Part shown: piece by piece, positions 32,314 to 41,075 of the stretch
Numbering within the stretch: the stretch's first letter is position 1
Layout of the letters: each line of letters starts with the position of its first letter
Origin: Rhodobacterales bacterium 32-66-9
Lineage (GTDB): Bacteria; Pseudomonadota; Alphaproteobacteria; Rhodobacterales; Rhodobacteraceae
DNA length: 41,771 nt
Assembly (NCBI GenBank): GCA_002280405.1
Contig: NCDY01000014.1
Span: 1 to 41,771 of the forward strand
Direction of reading: 5' to 3'
The notes under the pieces: model-generated
Told to the model about the DNA's origin: nothing
What the model saw: only the letters and a program-made list of their open reading frames with translations
Database searches by the model: none
Position numbers and translations under genes: made by a program

Positions 32314-33417
32314 TCAACTGGCCGGAGACCCGAGATAGCGTGCGTAAAGCACCTCGGCCGCCGAGGTCAGGCGTTTGACGAACCCGGCCTTGCCGACATC
32401 GGCCTCGGCCACCAGGGCCACGCGGCGATCGGGCAGGTCCGGAGAAAAGATGATCATTTCGGCCACCGCGTCGCCCTTGGACACCGGCGCGATCAGCGGC
32501 CCGTTGTAGACGACTTCCGCCTTCAGGCCGTCCTGCGCCAGGGCCGGGATCAGAAGACGGATGTCTTCGGCCGGAACCAGGCCGACCGTGGATGCGTCGC
32601 CAAGATGGACCTCGGCCTCGGCCACCCGCACCCCGGCCTTGGCGACGGTCTTCTCGGAAAACTGCCGGAACGCCCAGTTGACGATCCGCTCGCCCTCCTC
32701 GGCCCGGGCCTGATCGGACGGCAGGCCCGAGAAGGCAAAGACGATCCGCCGGTCGTCGACGCCGATGCCGAGACCGAGAAGCGGGTTGCGATTGAAGCGG
32801 TTGTCGGGAGAGCGCCCCTTGTATAGGTATTCGGTCTCGGCAAAGATCGGATAATATTCGGGAAATTCCTCGATCAGGCGCTTGCCGAGGATGCCCAGAT
32901 CCCGCATCGACATGCGCTGCGCGGGGTCTGGCCAGCCGCTGGAATTGACCAGATTGGTGGCGGTCATGCCAAGCGCGCGGGCGCGTTCGGTCATCTGCCG
33001 GGCAAAGGCCTCTTCGGTTCCGGCCAGTCCTTCGGCGACCACGATGGATGCATCGTTGCCCGAATTCACGATGATGCCCCGGATCAGATCCTTCACGGAC
33101 GGGCGATCCTCACGCTGCAACATCATGGTCGATCCGCCCTCGCGGGTCATCTGGACCGCACGCTCCGAGACGGCGAAGGTCGTATCCATCGTCACGCGAC
33201 CGTCCTTCAGCGCCTCGAACAGCATGTTGATGGTCATCAGCTTCGACATCGAGGCCGGGGGCACCGGCTGATCGGCATTCTTGTCCATCAGGACCGTGCC
33301 CGTGGTCATGTCATAGACCCAGGCCGCGGCGGCGGCGGTCTCGAAGGCGCGCGCCGGAAGTGCGGTCAGGGCCAGGGCAAAAAGGATCAGGGCGGGGCGC
33401 AGTCGGTTCAGCATCAT
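32314..33417 (-). CDS. D-alanyl-D-alanine carboxypeptidase lacking its KTG motif
   Basis: A 367-residue S11-family penicillin-binding protein (DacC/PBP5 type) that trims peptidoglycan side chains in the periplasm. It has a signal peptide (LRPALILFALALTALPARA), the active-site SMSK (Ser56, Lys59) and SGN (118-120). The third motif KTG, normally in GADGLKTGHTEEAGYGLVGSA, is absent. The sequence passes from NPLLGLGIGVD straight to DRRIVFAFSGLP around residue 220 (nt about 32757). About 22 codons are lost in frame, and a GAC codon at the joint fits slippage between short repeats. The C-terminal beta domain and amphipathic anchor (KRLTSAAEVLYARYLG) are present. Without KTG catalysis should fail, unless this is a sequence error. 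Confidence 0.88.
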   Translation of the reverse strand: MMLNRLRPALILFALALTALPARAFETAAAAAWVYDMTTGTVLMDKNADQPVPPASMSKLMTINMLFEALKDGRVTMDTTFAVSERAVQMTREGGSTMMLQREDRPSVKDLIRGIIVNSGNDASIVVAEGLAGTEEAFARQMTERARALGMTATNLVNSSGWPDPAQRMSMRDLGILGKRLIEEFPEYYPIFAETEYLYKGRSPDNRFNRNPLLGLGIGVDDRRIVFAFSGLPSDQARAEEGERIVNWAFRQFSEKTVAKAGVRVAEAEVHLGDASTVGLVPAEDIRLLIPALAQDGLKAEVVYNGPLIAPVSKGDAVAEMIIFSPDLPDRRVALVAEADVGKAGFVKRLTSAAEVLYARYLGSPAS

Positions 33418-33430
33418 GGGCCTTCCAGTG

Positions 33431-34708
33431 TCACTTCAGGAAAAAGGCGTCGGCGAACCCGGCGGCCTTGATCTTTTTCAGCATCGCGTCGTCACCTTGC
33501 ACGACGACGCCCCACACCGCCTTGCCGTCGCGGTCGGACTTCTGCGGCGTGGCGGTGACACCGATCTTGGCCAGCGCTTCGGCGGCCCGCCGGGCGTTGT
33601 CCTCTTTCGAGAACGAGGCCACCTGGATCGGGCGGACCGGGCCGCTTGCTACGGCAGGGGCAGCCTTGGCGGCGGGAGTTTCGGCTGCAGGCACCGGAGT
33701 TTCGCCCACGGTCTTGCGCTTGGGCGCGGCGGCGGCGGACGCGGCCAGGGGCGCGCGGGCGTCAAGCGGTGCCGATTCGATCGGCGCGATGGCAGTGGTT
33801 TCCGGTGTGGCGGTCGGAGCCTCGCCTGCGGCCGGGGCGGTGCCGGCCTTGGCGGCAGAGGCTGCGGCCTTGGCTTCGGCGGCAGCCTTTCTCTTGGCCT
33901 CGCGGGCGGCCTTGGCCTCGGCCCGGCGCTCCTTCCAGGTCTTGCGCCTGGGGGGCTCGTCACCCACGGCAGTCGTCCCGTCGGCGACGACCGCAGCGGC
34001 CCCGGCGACAGGGGCGGCAGGCACACCGGCGGCTTTGGAGCCGGTCTTCGCCGCTCCCTCAGCCTTGGGCTTCGCTGTCCCGTCGGCCACCGCGGCAAGG
34101 GCAGCGGATGCGATTGCGGCGGCTTCGTCAGCCTTGGCGGAGTCAGCGCCCTTCGCCGGATCCGTGCCCGCCGCCTTTGCGGGGGCCTTGACCGCGGGCT
34201 TGACGGCAGTCTTGCCCGCGGCTTCGCCGACGCCCTCGACCTGGGCCGCGGGCTTTTCGGCAGGTGCCGCATCGACCACGTCGACCTTGCGCAACGCGGT
34301 GACACGGATTTCGGTCGGCTGCCCGGCGAGGATCGCCAGCGCCTCGGCGGCATCCGACGACAGTTGCAGCCGCGGTCCGGGATTTTCACGTTCCCGCTTG
34401 AACAGCGCCCCCGTCACGGATTTGCCGGTCGCCGGGTTGAACATGATCACGCGTTCGGGGTTGGTCACTTCGGGGGCGGCCACCCAGATGCCGCCAAGCG
34501 ATGGCCGTCCATCCCAAAGCGCGCTGTCTGTCGTCTGGAACACTTCGGGGGCCTCGACATCCTGCGTGCCCGCCTGCTTCTTGGCCGAAGGTCCTGCCAG
34601 ACCGGCCCCGCCTGCGGCACCGGCCTTTCCACCACTTTCGACGCATCCCGCCAGCAGACCCGCTGCCGCCACACCGATTAGGATAACCCGGAGGCCCGCT
34701 CTTGCCAT
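33431..34708 (-). CDS. SPOR-domain lipoprotein
   Basis: A 425-residue envelope protein. A lipoprotein signal ends in LLAGC (Cys about residue 22). A conserved N-terminal part (ALWDGRPSLGGIWVAAPEV, NPERVIMFNPATGKSVTGALF) recalls RlpA-like barrels. A long Ala/Lys/Pro-rich linker (about 150-345) contains a charged helix (KTWKERRAEAKAAREAKRKAAAEAK). The C-terminal SPOR domain (about 350-425, RPIQVASFSKEDNARRAAEALAKIG) binds denuded septal peptidoglycan. It precedes the D,D-carboxypeptidase gene by 13 bp and belongs to the same cell-wall operon. The low-complexity linker is common in such proteins. Confidence 0.84.
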   Translation of the reverse strand: MARAGLRVILIGVAAAGLLAGCVESGGKAGAAGGAGLAGPSAKKQAGTQDVEAPEVFQTTDSALWDGRPSLGGIWVAAPEVTNPERVIMFNPATGKSVTGALFKRERENPGPRLQLSSDAAEALAILAGQPTEIRVTALRKVDVVDAAPAEKPAAQVEGVGEAAGKTAVKPAVKAPAKAAGTDPAKGADSAKADEAAAIASAALAAVADGTAKPKAEGAAKTGSKAAGVPAAPVAGAAAVVADGTTAVGDEPPRRKTWKERRAEAKAAREAKRKAAAEAKAAASAAKAGTAPAAGEAPTATPETTAIAPIESAPLDARAPLAASAAAAPKRKTVGETPVPAAETPAAKAAPAVASGPVRPIQVASFSKEDNARRAAEALAKIGVTATPQKSDRDGKAVWGVVVQGDDAMLKKIKAAGFADAFFLK

Positions 34709-35001
34709 CTTCCGCCCTCAGAACCGCGCGGTCTGTGCGCCGCACTTGACCCATGACCATTCCCGTGACGGGGGCAAGACGCCCGGGCCATTCCGCCCTT
34801 TTCGCCACAGGCAATACCTGTCTTTAGGGGTTAGCATACTGCCTTGCGCAAGCGGTGGGAAGGGCAGAGGCGCAGAGGCCCCTTCACGATGCGCGGAAAT
34901 CGCCTCAGCCGTCGGCGCTTGGTCCCGCAAGCACGGCCTTTCAGAATCGTTCGGCGGCGGCTATGCGGTCCGGGCCGCGTCCGGCCTGGCCCGGGTGCAG
35001 G

Positions 35002-35091
35002 GAAGTGTGGCCGAGTGGTTTAAGGCTCTGGTCTTGAAAACCAGCGTGGGGGGAACCCCACCGTGGGTTCGAATCCCACCGCTTCCGCCAA
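35002..35091 (+). tRNA. tRNA-Ser (anticodon TGA)
   Basis: Class II tRNA of 90 nt including an encoded CCA. The acceptor GGAAGTG pairs with CGCTTCC, the anticodon loop CTTGAAA gives TGA, there is a long variable arm (GTGGGGGGAACCCCAC), and the T loop is GGTTCGAATCC. Confidence 0.97.
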
Positions 35092-35180
35092 TCCGCCTCT
35101 GCACCTGCCCCGCCGTCCTGGCGGCTTGAGTTTGCCGCGCCGGGCCAATACACCATTGGGACCAAGGAAGGACCGTCCCC

Positions 35181-36215
35181 ATGCGCATTCATCAGGACCT
35201 CGCCGACACGATCGGGAACACGCCGCTTCTCAAGCTGAAGAAGGCTTCGGAAAGCACCGGCTGCACGATCCTGGGCAAGGCCGAGTTCATGAACCCCGGC
35301 CAGTCGGTCAAGGACCGGGCCGCGCTTTACATCATCAAGGACGCTGTCGCGAAGGGCAAGCTCAAGCCAGGCGGCACGATTGTCGAGGGCACGGCCGGAA
35401 ACACCGGGATCGGTCTGGCACTGGTCGGGGCCTCGATGGGGTTCCGCACCGTCATCGTGATCCCGGAAACGCAGAGCCAGGAAAAAAAGGACATGCTGCG
35501 GCTGGCGGGGGCAGAGCTGGTGCAAGTCCCCGCGGCGCCGTACCGCAACCCGAACAACTATGTGCGCTATTCCGGCAGGCTGGCAGAAGCCTTGGCCAAG
35601 TCCGAACCGAATGGCGCGATCTGGGCGAACCAGTTCGACAATGTGGCGAACCGCCAGGCCCATCTGGAAACGACCGGCCCCGAGATCTGGGACCAGACCG
35701 GCGGCAAGGTCGATGGCTTCATCTGCGCGGTGGGTTCCGGCGGCACGCTGGCGGGCGTGGCCGAGGCCCTGCAACCCAAGGGCGTGAAGATCGGCCTTGC
35801 CGACCCCGAAGGTGCGGCGCTGCACAGCTTCTATACCACCGGCAAGCTGGAAGCCCCCGGCAACTCGATCACCGAAGGCATCGGCCAGGGCCGGATCACC
35901 GCGAACCTCGAAGGGTTCAAACCCGATTTCAGTTATCGCATTCCAGATGCCGAGGCGCTGCCGATCGTCTTCGATCTGCTGACGGACGAGGGGCTTTGCA
36001 TGGGCGGGTCCACCGGCATAAACATCGCGGGCGCGATCCGCATGGCGCGCGAGATGGGGCCGGGCAAGACCATCGTCACCATCCTGTGCGACTATGGCAG
36101 CCGCTATCAGTCCAAGGTCTACAACCCGACCTTCCTGCGCGAGAAAGGCCTGCCGGTGCCTGCATGGCTTGATCAGGCGGGCCGGGCGATCCCGACGGTC
36201 TTCGAAGACGCATGA
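35181..36215 (+). CDS. cysK: Cysteine synthase A
   Basis: O-acetylserine sulfhydrylase, a PLP enzyme making cysteine from O-acetylserine and sulfide. The 344-residue protein has the PLP Lys44 in NPGQSVKDRAAL, the substrate loop EGTAGNTGIGLA, and SGGTLAG and GGSTGINIAGA for phosphate binding. The start ATG follows AAGGAAGGA at good distance. The downstream MscS gene overlaps its stop (ATGA), so they are co-transcribed, an unusual pairing with no known functional link. Confidence 0.94.
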   Translation: MRIHQDLADTIGNTPLLKLKKASESTGCTILGKAEFMNPGQSVKDRAALYIIKDAVAKGKLKPGGTIVEGTAGNTGIGLALVGASMGFRTVIVIPETQSQEKKDMLRLAGAELVQVPAAPYRNPNNYVRYSGRLAEALAKSEPNGAIWANQFDNVANRQAHLETTGPEIWDQTGGKVDGFICAVGSGGTLAGVAEALQPKGVKIGLADPEGAALHSFYTTGKLEAPGNSITEGIGQGRITANLEGFKPDFSYRIPDAEALPIVFDLLTDEGLCMGGSTGINIAGAIRMAREMGPGKTIVTILCDYGSRYQSKVYNPTFLREKGLPVPAWLDQAGRAIPTVFEDA

Positions 36216-38662
36216 GGCGGCTTGTCCTCTGGCTGGGACTGGTGCTCGCGCTGGCCGCCGCGCCGGTGTCGGCGCAGGACCAGACCGGGCAGAACGTCAC
36301 CGCCGCCACCGGACCGGCGGCGGACGGGGCGGATCTCGACTATGCGCTGTGGCAGCGGATGGCCGAACGGGCCGAGGCCGAGATCGAAAACCGCAAGACG
36401 CCGACGGTGCGGATCGAAGAACTGAGGGCGCAACTCGCCAAGTGGCGCGCGGCCCTGATGAACGCGCAAAGCGCCAACTCGGCCCGGATCGCCACCGTGC
36501 GCCAGCAGATCGACGCGCTTGGCCCGGTTCCGGCGGACGGGGCCGCCGAGGCCAACGAGATCTCGGTGCGCAGACAGGAACTGGCAGGCCAGCTTGTCAA
36601 GCTGCAGGCCCCCGGAATTGCGGCCGAGGAAGCCTACCGCCGCGCCGACGGCCTGATTGCCGAAATCGATCGCACCTTGCGCGAACGCCAGGCCGACCAG
36701 CTGTTGCAACTCTGGCCGTCGCCCCTGAACCCCGGCAACTGGCCCGAAGCGGCGATCGGCCTTGCCGACACCGTGCAGCGGCTCTGGGACGAGACCGCAG
36801 AGGCCTGGGCCGATCCCAAGGCACGGCGCGGGCTATTCGACAATCTGCCGCTCATCCTGGTGCTGGTCGTGGTCGCCGTGGCGCTGGTGGTCTATGTCCG
36901 GCGCTGGATCGAAGGCTTTGCCGAACGGCTGCACGAGGGTGCATCGGTCCGCGGGCGGGATTTCTGGGCGCTGATCGCCTCGCTGGGGGGGATCTTGCTG
37001 CCCGCGCTCGGCGTCGTGGCGCTGGCTTGGGCGCTTCTGGCCAGCGGGATGCTAGGCGAGGTCGGCAGCCGGATCGCCACGGCCCTGCCCGTCGTGGGGC
37101 TGGTCGTGTTTTCCGCCGCCTGGCTTGGCGCCAGGGTCTTCCCGCGGGTGCAAGACGACGGGGCGGTCCTGCCCCTGCTGCCCGAACGCCGGGCCGAGGG
37201 CCGGTTCCTGTCGGTCCTGATGGGGCTGGTGATCGGCGCCGACATGCTGCGCGCCGCGGCCATGGACGCGCAGGCCTATTCCGATGCCACGACCGCAGTG
37301 ATGTCCTTCCCGATCCTGCTGACCGGCGGGCTGGTGCTGATGCGGCTGGGCCGGACGCTGCGCAAGGCGCGCGAAACGGACGAAAAGGGCGGCAGCTATT
37401 CCCTGCGGCTGACCCAGCTTCTGGCACGAGCCCTGACCGGTCTGGGCGTGCTTGGACCCGTGCTTGCAGGGTTCGGCTACGTTCAGGCCGCCGAGGCGGT
37501 GATCTACCCGGCGATCCTGTCCTGTGCGCTGGTCGCGTTCCTCTTCATCCTGCAGCGGCTGATCGGCGACGCCTGGGCGTTGTTCACCCGGGCCGAGGCC
37601 GCCTCGGGGCGCGATGCGCTTGTGCCGGTCCTTGCCGGCTTCGCCCTTTCCATTGCTTCGCTGCCGGTCCTCGCCCTGATCTGGGGCGCGCGGTTTTCCG
37701 ACCTGACCGAGCTTTGGACCCGTTTCACCGAAGGCTTCCAACTGGGCAGCACCACGATCTCGCCCTCGAATTTCATGATCTTCGCCATCGTCTTCGTGCT
37801 CGGCTATATGCTGACCCGGCTGTTCCAGGGCGCGCTGCGCACGACGATCCTGCCGAAGACCAGGATGGATCAGGGCGGGCAGACCGCGCTGGTCGCTGGC
37901 ATGGGCTATATCGGCATCTTCCTGGCCGCCCTCATTGCGATCAACGCGGCGGGGATCGACCTCTCCGGCCTTGCCATCGTCGCCGGTGCCCTGTCGGTCG
38001 GCATCGGTTTCGGCCTGCAGCAGATCGTGTCGAACTTCATCTCGGGCATCATCCTTCTGGTCGAACGCCCGGTCAGCGAAGGCGACTGGATCGAGGTCGG
38101 CGGCGTGCAGGGCAAGGTGCGGGCGATCTCGGTCCGCTCGACCCGGATCGAGACCTTCGACCGCAACGACGTGATCGTGCCGAACGCCGACCTGATCACC
38201 GGTCGCGTCACCAACTGGACGCGCTTCAACCTGTCGGGCCGGATCATCGTGCCGGTCGCGGTGGCGATGGGATCGGACACGCGGCGGGTCGAACAGATCC
38301 TGAGGGAAATCGCCGAGGAACAACCGCTCGCGATCCTGAACCCGCCGCCGGTGATCGTCTTCATGGGCTACACGCCGACGCAGCTGACCTTCGAGATCCG
38401 GGTGATCCTGCGCGACGTGAACTTCGGCCTGCAGGTCCGCAGCGACATGAACCACCGGATCCTCGAACGCCTCGCCGCAGAGGACATCGCCATCGTGCCG
38501 CCCCCTGCCCCGCCGGTCGCGCCCGACCCGGTCAGGACTGCCGAAACGGTTCTGGCCCTGGCCGATCTGCTCGACCGCGAGAAGGCCGCGCCGCCGCCAA
38601 GGTTGCGCCGCAAGCCCGCAGCCCCCGAACCCGCGGCCGCGACGAAAGGAGCCGACCGATGA
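36212..38662 (+). CDS. Large MscS-family mechanosensitive channel (DUF3772 type)
   Basis: An 816-residue inner-membrane channel that opens on osmotic downshock. A signal peptide (MRRLVLWLGLVLALAAAPVSAQ) is followed by a periplasmic DUF3772-like coiled-coil region (about 35-200: EIENRKTPTVRIEELRAQLAKWR). About nine to eleven transmembrane helices follow from residue 210. The MscS pore and beta domain (about 585-740) has LSGLAIVAGALSVGIGFGLQQIVSNFISGIILLVERPVSEGDWIEV, a gly/ala-rich TM3, and RIETFDRNDVIVPNADLITGRVTNWT. The C-terminal tail is Pro/Ala/Arg-rich. It overlaps cysK and alaX by four bases each. Confidence 0.9.
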   Translation: MRRLVLWLGLVLALAAAPVSAQDQTGQNVTAATGPAADGADLDYALWQRMAERAEAEIENRKTPTVRIEELRAQLAKWRAALMNAQSANSARIATVRQQIDALGPVPADGAAEANEISVRRQELAGQLVKLQAPGIAAEEAYRRADGLIAEIDRTLRERQADQLLQLWPSPLNPGNWPEAAIGLADTVQRLWDETAEAWADPKARRGLFDNLPLILVLVVVAVALVVYVRRWIEGFAERLHEGASVRGRDFWALIASLGGILLPALGVVALAWALLASGMLGEVGSRIATALPVVGLVVFSAAWLGARVFPRVQDDGAVLPLLPERRAEGRFLSVLMGLVIGADMLRAAAMDAQAYSDATTAVMSFPILLTGGLVLMRLGRTLRKARETDEKGGSYSLRLTQLLARALTGLGVLGPVLAGFGYVQAAEAVIYPAILSCALVAFLFILQRLIGDAWALFTRAEAASGRDALVPVLAGFALSIASLPVLALIWGARFSDLTELWTRFTEGFQLGSTTISPSNFMIFAIVFVLGYMLTRLFQGALRTTILPKTRMDQGGQTALVAGMGYIGIFLAALIAINAAGIDLSGLAIVAGALSVGIGFGLQQIVSNFISGIILLVERPVSEGDWIEVGGVQGKVRAISVRSTRIETFDRNDVIVPNADLITGRVTNWTRFNLSGRIIVPVAVAMGSDTRRVEQILREIAEEQPLAILNPPPVIVFMGYTPTQLTFEIRVILRDVNFGLQVRSDMNHRILERLAAEDIAIVPPPAPPVAPDPVRTAETVLALADLLDREKAAPPPRLRRKPAAPEPAAATKGADR

Positions 38663-39372
38663 CCGAGCTTCTCTTCCGCGACGACGCCTATCTGACCACG
38701 GCCGACTGCCGGATCATCGGCCACACGCCCGAGGGCGGATTGATCGTCGACCGTTCGGTCTTCTACGCCACCGGGGGCGGCCAACCGGGCGACAGTGGCG
38801 AGCTGGACTGGGGCGGAACCCGATTGCCCATTGCCACCGCCCTGAAGGTCGAGGGCGGGATCGCGCTCATTCCGGCCGAGCCGACGCCGATGCCGCCCAT
38901 CGGCGCGCCCGCCCGTCAGCTGATCGACTGGGGCCGCCGTTTGCGCCACATGCGCGTCCACACCGCGCTGCATCTGCTGTCAGTGGTGATCCCGCTGCCG
39001 GTGACCGGCGGCCAGATCGCCGCCGACAAGGGGCGGCTCGACTTCGACATGCCCGAACCGCCGGGCGAGGCTGCGGCGCTGGAAGAGGCGCTGAACCGCC
39101 TGATCGAGCGCAACCTGGCGGTCAGCGACCAATGGATCAGCGACGCCGAGCTTCTGGCCAATCCGGGCCTGGTAAAGACCATGTCCGTGCACCCGCCGAT
39201 GGGCCAGGGCCGTGTGCGACTGGTGCGGATCTCCGAAGCGGATGCGCAGATCGACCTGCAACCCTGCGGCGGCACCCATGTCCGGCGCACGGGCGAGATC
39301 GGCCGGGTGGAAATCGGCAAGATCGAGAAGAAGGGACGCCAGAACCGTCGCGTGTCGATCATCCTCGCCTGA
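38659..39372 (+). CDS. AlaX-type alanyl-tRNA editing protein
   Basis: A 237-residue free-standing editing protein that removes wrongly attached Ser or Gly from tRNA-Ala. It begins [19 protein letters not shown], and the substrate loop is [13 protein letters not shown]. The zinc ligands are His101 and His105 in [11 protein letters not shown] and Cys/His in [16 protein letters not shown] near residue 205. [14 protein letters not shown] is the usual end. The ATG overlaps the MscS stop. Interestingly it lies just before a tRNA-Ser gene, though its substrate is tRNA-Ala. Confidence 0.92.
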   Translation: MTELLFRDDAYLTTADCRIIGHTPEGGLIVDRSVFYATGGGQPGDSGELDWGGTRLPIATALKVEGGIALIPAEPTPMPPIGAPARQLIDWGRRLRHMRVHTALHLLSVVIPLPVTGGQIAADKGRLDFDMPEPPGEAAALEEALNRLIERNLAVSDQWISDAELLANPGLVKTMSVHPPMGQGRVRLVRISEADAQIDLQPCGGTHVRRTGEIGRVEIGKIEKKGRQNRRVSIILA

Positions 39373-39494
39373 CGTCCAGCCAGCCCGCCCCGCCCTTCCG
39401 TCGTCCCTTGCGATGCCATCCACCCCGGGAAAACATCGGCCAGCCCCGAAAGCCCCTTGAACGCACCGCCAAACCCGGAGTATCAGCCCCCGAC

Positions 39495-39584
39495 GGACAG
39501 TTGGCCGAGTGGTCGAAGGCGCACGCCTGGAAAGTGTGTAGGCGGGGAACCGTCTCGAGGGTTCGAATCCCTCACTGTCCGCCA
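39495..39584 (+). tRNA. tRNA-Ser (anticodon GGA)
   Basis: Class II tRNA of 90 nt including an encoded CCA. The acceptor GGACAGT pairs with ACTGTCC; the anticodon is GGA within CGCCTGGAAAG, with a long variable arm and T loop GGTTCGAATCC. Foreign DNA begins about 0.3-1.5 kb downstream, so its 3' end is a candidate island attachment site. Confidence 0.96.
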
Positions 39585-39610
39585 CTTGCCCTCGCGAAAG
39601 CGTTCTCCCG

Positions 39611-39633
39611 ATCCGGCTGCGGCCGGATTTTTT
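39611..39633 (+). terminator. Rho-independent terminator after tRNA-Ser(GGA)
   Basis: Stem ATCCGGC / GCCGGAT (39611-39617, 39622-39628) with loop TGCG, followed by six T. Confidence 0.88.
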
Positions 39634-39919
39634 CGTTGTTTTCGAGGGTTATGCGGGAGGGGCTGTTAACCGACCCACGCCCCAAAGGGCGCACACGCGT
39701 TCTCTCCGGGCCGACATTCTCCAGACCTGTTAACCGGACCATTTTCGGTTCAGAGCCGCAAGATCCTGAAAAGCCAACAAAACCTTGTCCGACCGCGATG
39801 ATGACGTTCGCTTTGGCATCTGCTTCGAAAGCGCGACTGGCATCGGAAGAGAGCGTGACCTAGTGTTCCCCACCTGACGAAGGATTCCCATCTGCGGTGA
39901 GGCGTGTCATTGTCTGGGC

Positions 39920-41053
39920 ATGAGACGTGATGACATCTGCCTTTACCTTGGCCCCGCCGACCGCGCGCAGCTGGAAGCGCTGTGCGCCAACCGTAACACG
40001 GCCCGGAAGGTCGTCTGGCGCGCCGAGATCGTGCTGGCGACGGCGGATGGTTGCGGCACCAGCGAAATCATGCGGCGCGCCCAGACGTCCAAGCCCACTG
40101 TCTGGCGGTGGCAGGAGCGCTATCTCGACGAGGGGATTGCCGGGCTCAGGCGCGACAAGACCCGGCCGTCGCGGGTGCCGCCGCTGCCACGGGAGACGCG
40201 CCTGAAGGTGATCGCGAAGACGGTGCGGGAAGCCCCGCCCGATGCGACGCAGTGGAGCCGCTCCACGATGGCCGAAGCGGTGGGGATTTCGCCGTCGAGC
40301 GTCGGCCGCATCTGGGCGGGTGAGGCGGATCAGAAATCGATCCAGTGAATCGATTTCCCGCCGAACGGGCTCAAGCCGCACCTGGTGCGCAGGTTCAAGG
40401 TCTCGAACGACCCGATGTTCGAGGAGAAGGTCACCGAGATCGTCGGGCTCTATCTCGATCCGCCGGAAAGGGCCGTCGTGCTGTGCGTCGACGAGAAGTC
40501 GCAGATCCAGGCGCTCGACCGGACCCAGCCCGGGTTGCCGCTGAAGAAGGGGCGCGCGGCCACCATGACCCATGATTACAAGCGCCACGGCACCACCACG
40601 CTGTTCGCCGCCCTCGACGTGAAGTCGGGCATCGTCATCGGCGACTGCATGCCGCGCCACCGGGCCAGGGAGTTCCTGACTTTCCTGCGCCGCATCGACC
40701 GGGCCGTCCGCAAACCCCGCGACATCCACCTCGTGCTCGACAACTACGCCACCCACAAGACGCCCGAGGTGATGGCCTGGCTCGAGAAACATCCGCGCTT
40801 CAAGCTGCACTTCACGCCCACCAGCGCATCGTGGATGAACCTCGTCGAACGCTTCTTCGCCGAGATCACGACACGGCGCATCCGCCGGGCAAGCTACTCC
40901 AGCGTCGACGAACTGGAGACCGCGATCTACGACTACCTGCTGCAGCACAACGCCCGCCCGAAACCCTTCGTCTGGACCAAATCCGCCGGAGACATCCTCA
41001 CCCGGGAACGCCGCGCACTGGATGCCCTCGATGAAATCCGCGGAAACAGGTAG
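39920..41053 (+). pseudogene. IS630 transposase with one in-frame TGA
   Basis: The N-terminal half (39920-40348) has a winged/HTH DNA-binding part (TSKPTVWRWQERYLDEGIAGL, GISPSSVGRIW). The C-terminal half is a DDE catalytic domain: [17 protein letters not shown] (first Asp), [13 protein letters not shown] (second Asp), and [20 protein letters not shown] (Glu). Both halves are in the same frame, separated only by TGA at 40346-40348. Compared with usual relatives (RIWxEAGLKPHLV), about 15 extra codons sit between RIWA and NGLKPHLV; they include the TGA and lie in a palindrome. As read the transposase is cut into two, so the copy is probably immobile unless the stop is read through. The C-terminal half alone has no good start site. 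Confidence 0.85.
40333..40357. repeat. Near-perfect 25-bp palindrome inside the transposase gene
   Basis: Left arm GAAATCGATCCA (40333-40344), centre G (40345), right arm TGAATCGATTTC (40346-40357). The exact complement of the left arm would be TGGATCGATTTC, so the only mismatch is A at 40348. Restoring G there would also turn the stop TGA into the Trp codon TGG. Confidence 0.9.
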
Positions 41054-41075
41054 CAAATGTCAGACTCGGAACACT

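Larger units (their letters stand above)
39863..41074 (+). mobile_element. IS630-family insertion sequence, complete, 1212 bp
   Basis: The ends are GTGTTCCCCACCTGAC on the left and, read inward from the right, GTGTTCCGAGTCTGAC: 12 of 16 bases agree. A TA dinucleotide flanks each side (39861-39862 and 41075-41076) and both junctions read CTAG, the target preferred by IS630. One transposase frame fills the element. The AT-rich gene to the right begins directly at the right end. Confidence 0.88.

Noticed and set aside
33360-35129. 589-codon Ala/Ser-rich plus-strand frame
   Set aside because: It is antisense to the Ala/Lys-rich linker of the SPOR lipoprotein; the repetitive composition is a mirror of that linker.
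36094-38658. Very long +1 frame through the MscS gene joined to AlaX
   Set aside because: It is an Arg/Gly/Pro-rich shadow frame typical of GC-rich DNA; only its last part from 38659 is the real AlaX gene.
39798-39863. MTFALASASKAR... as the start of a Maf-like gene cut by the IS
   Set aside because: LASASxxR recalls Maf proteins, but only about 20 codons exist before a stop and the second half does not fit; too short to support.
40346-40348. Selenocysteine or programmed recoding at the transposase TGA
   Set aside because: IS630 enzymes do not use selenocysteine, and a simple G to A change in a palindrome explains the stop more easily.
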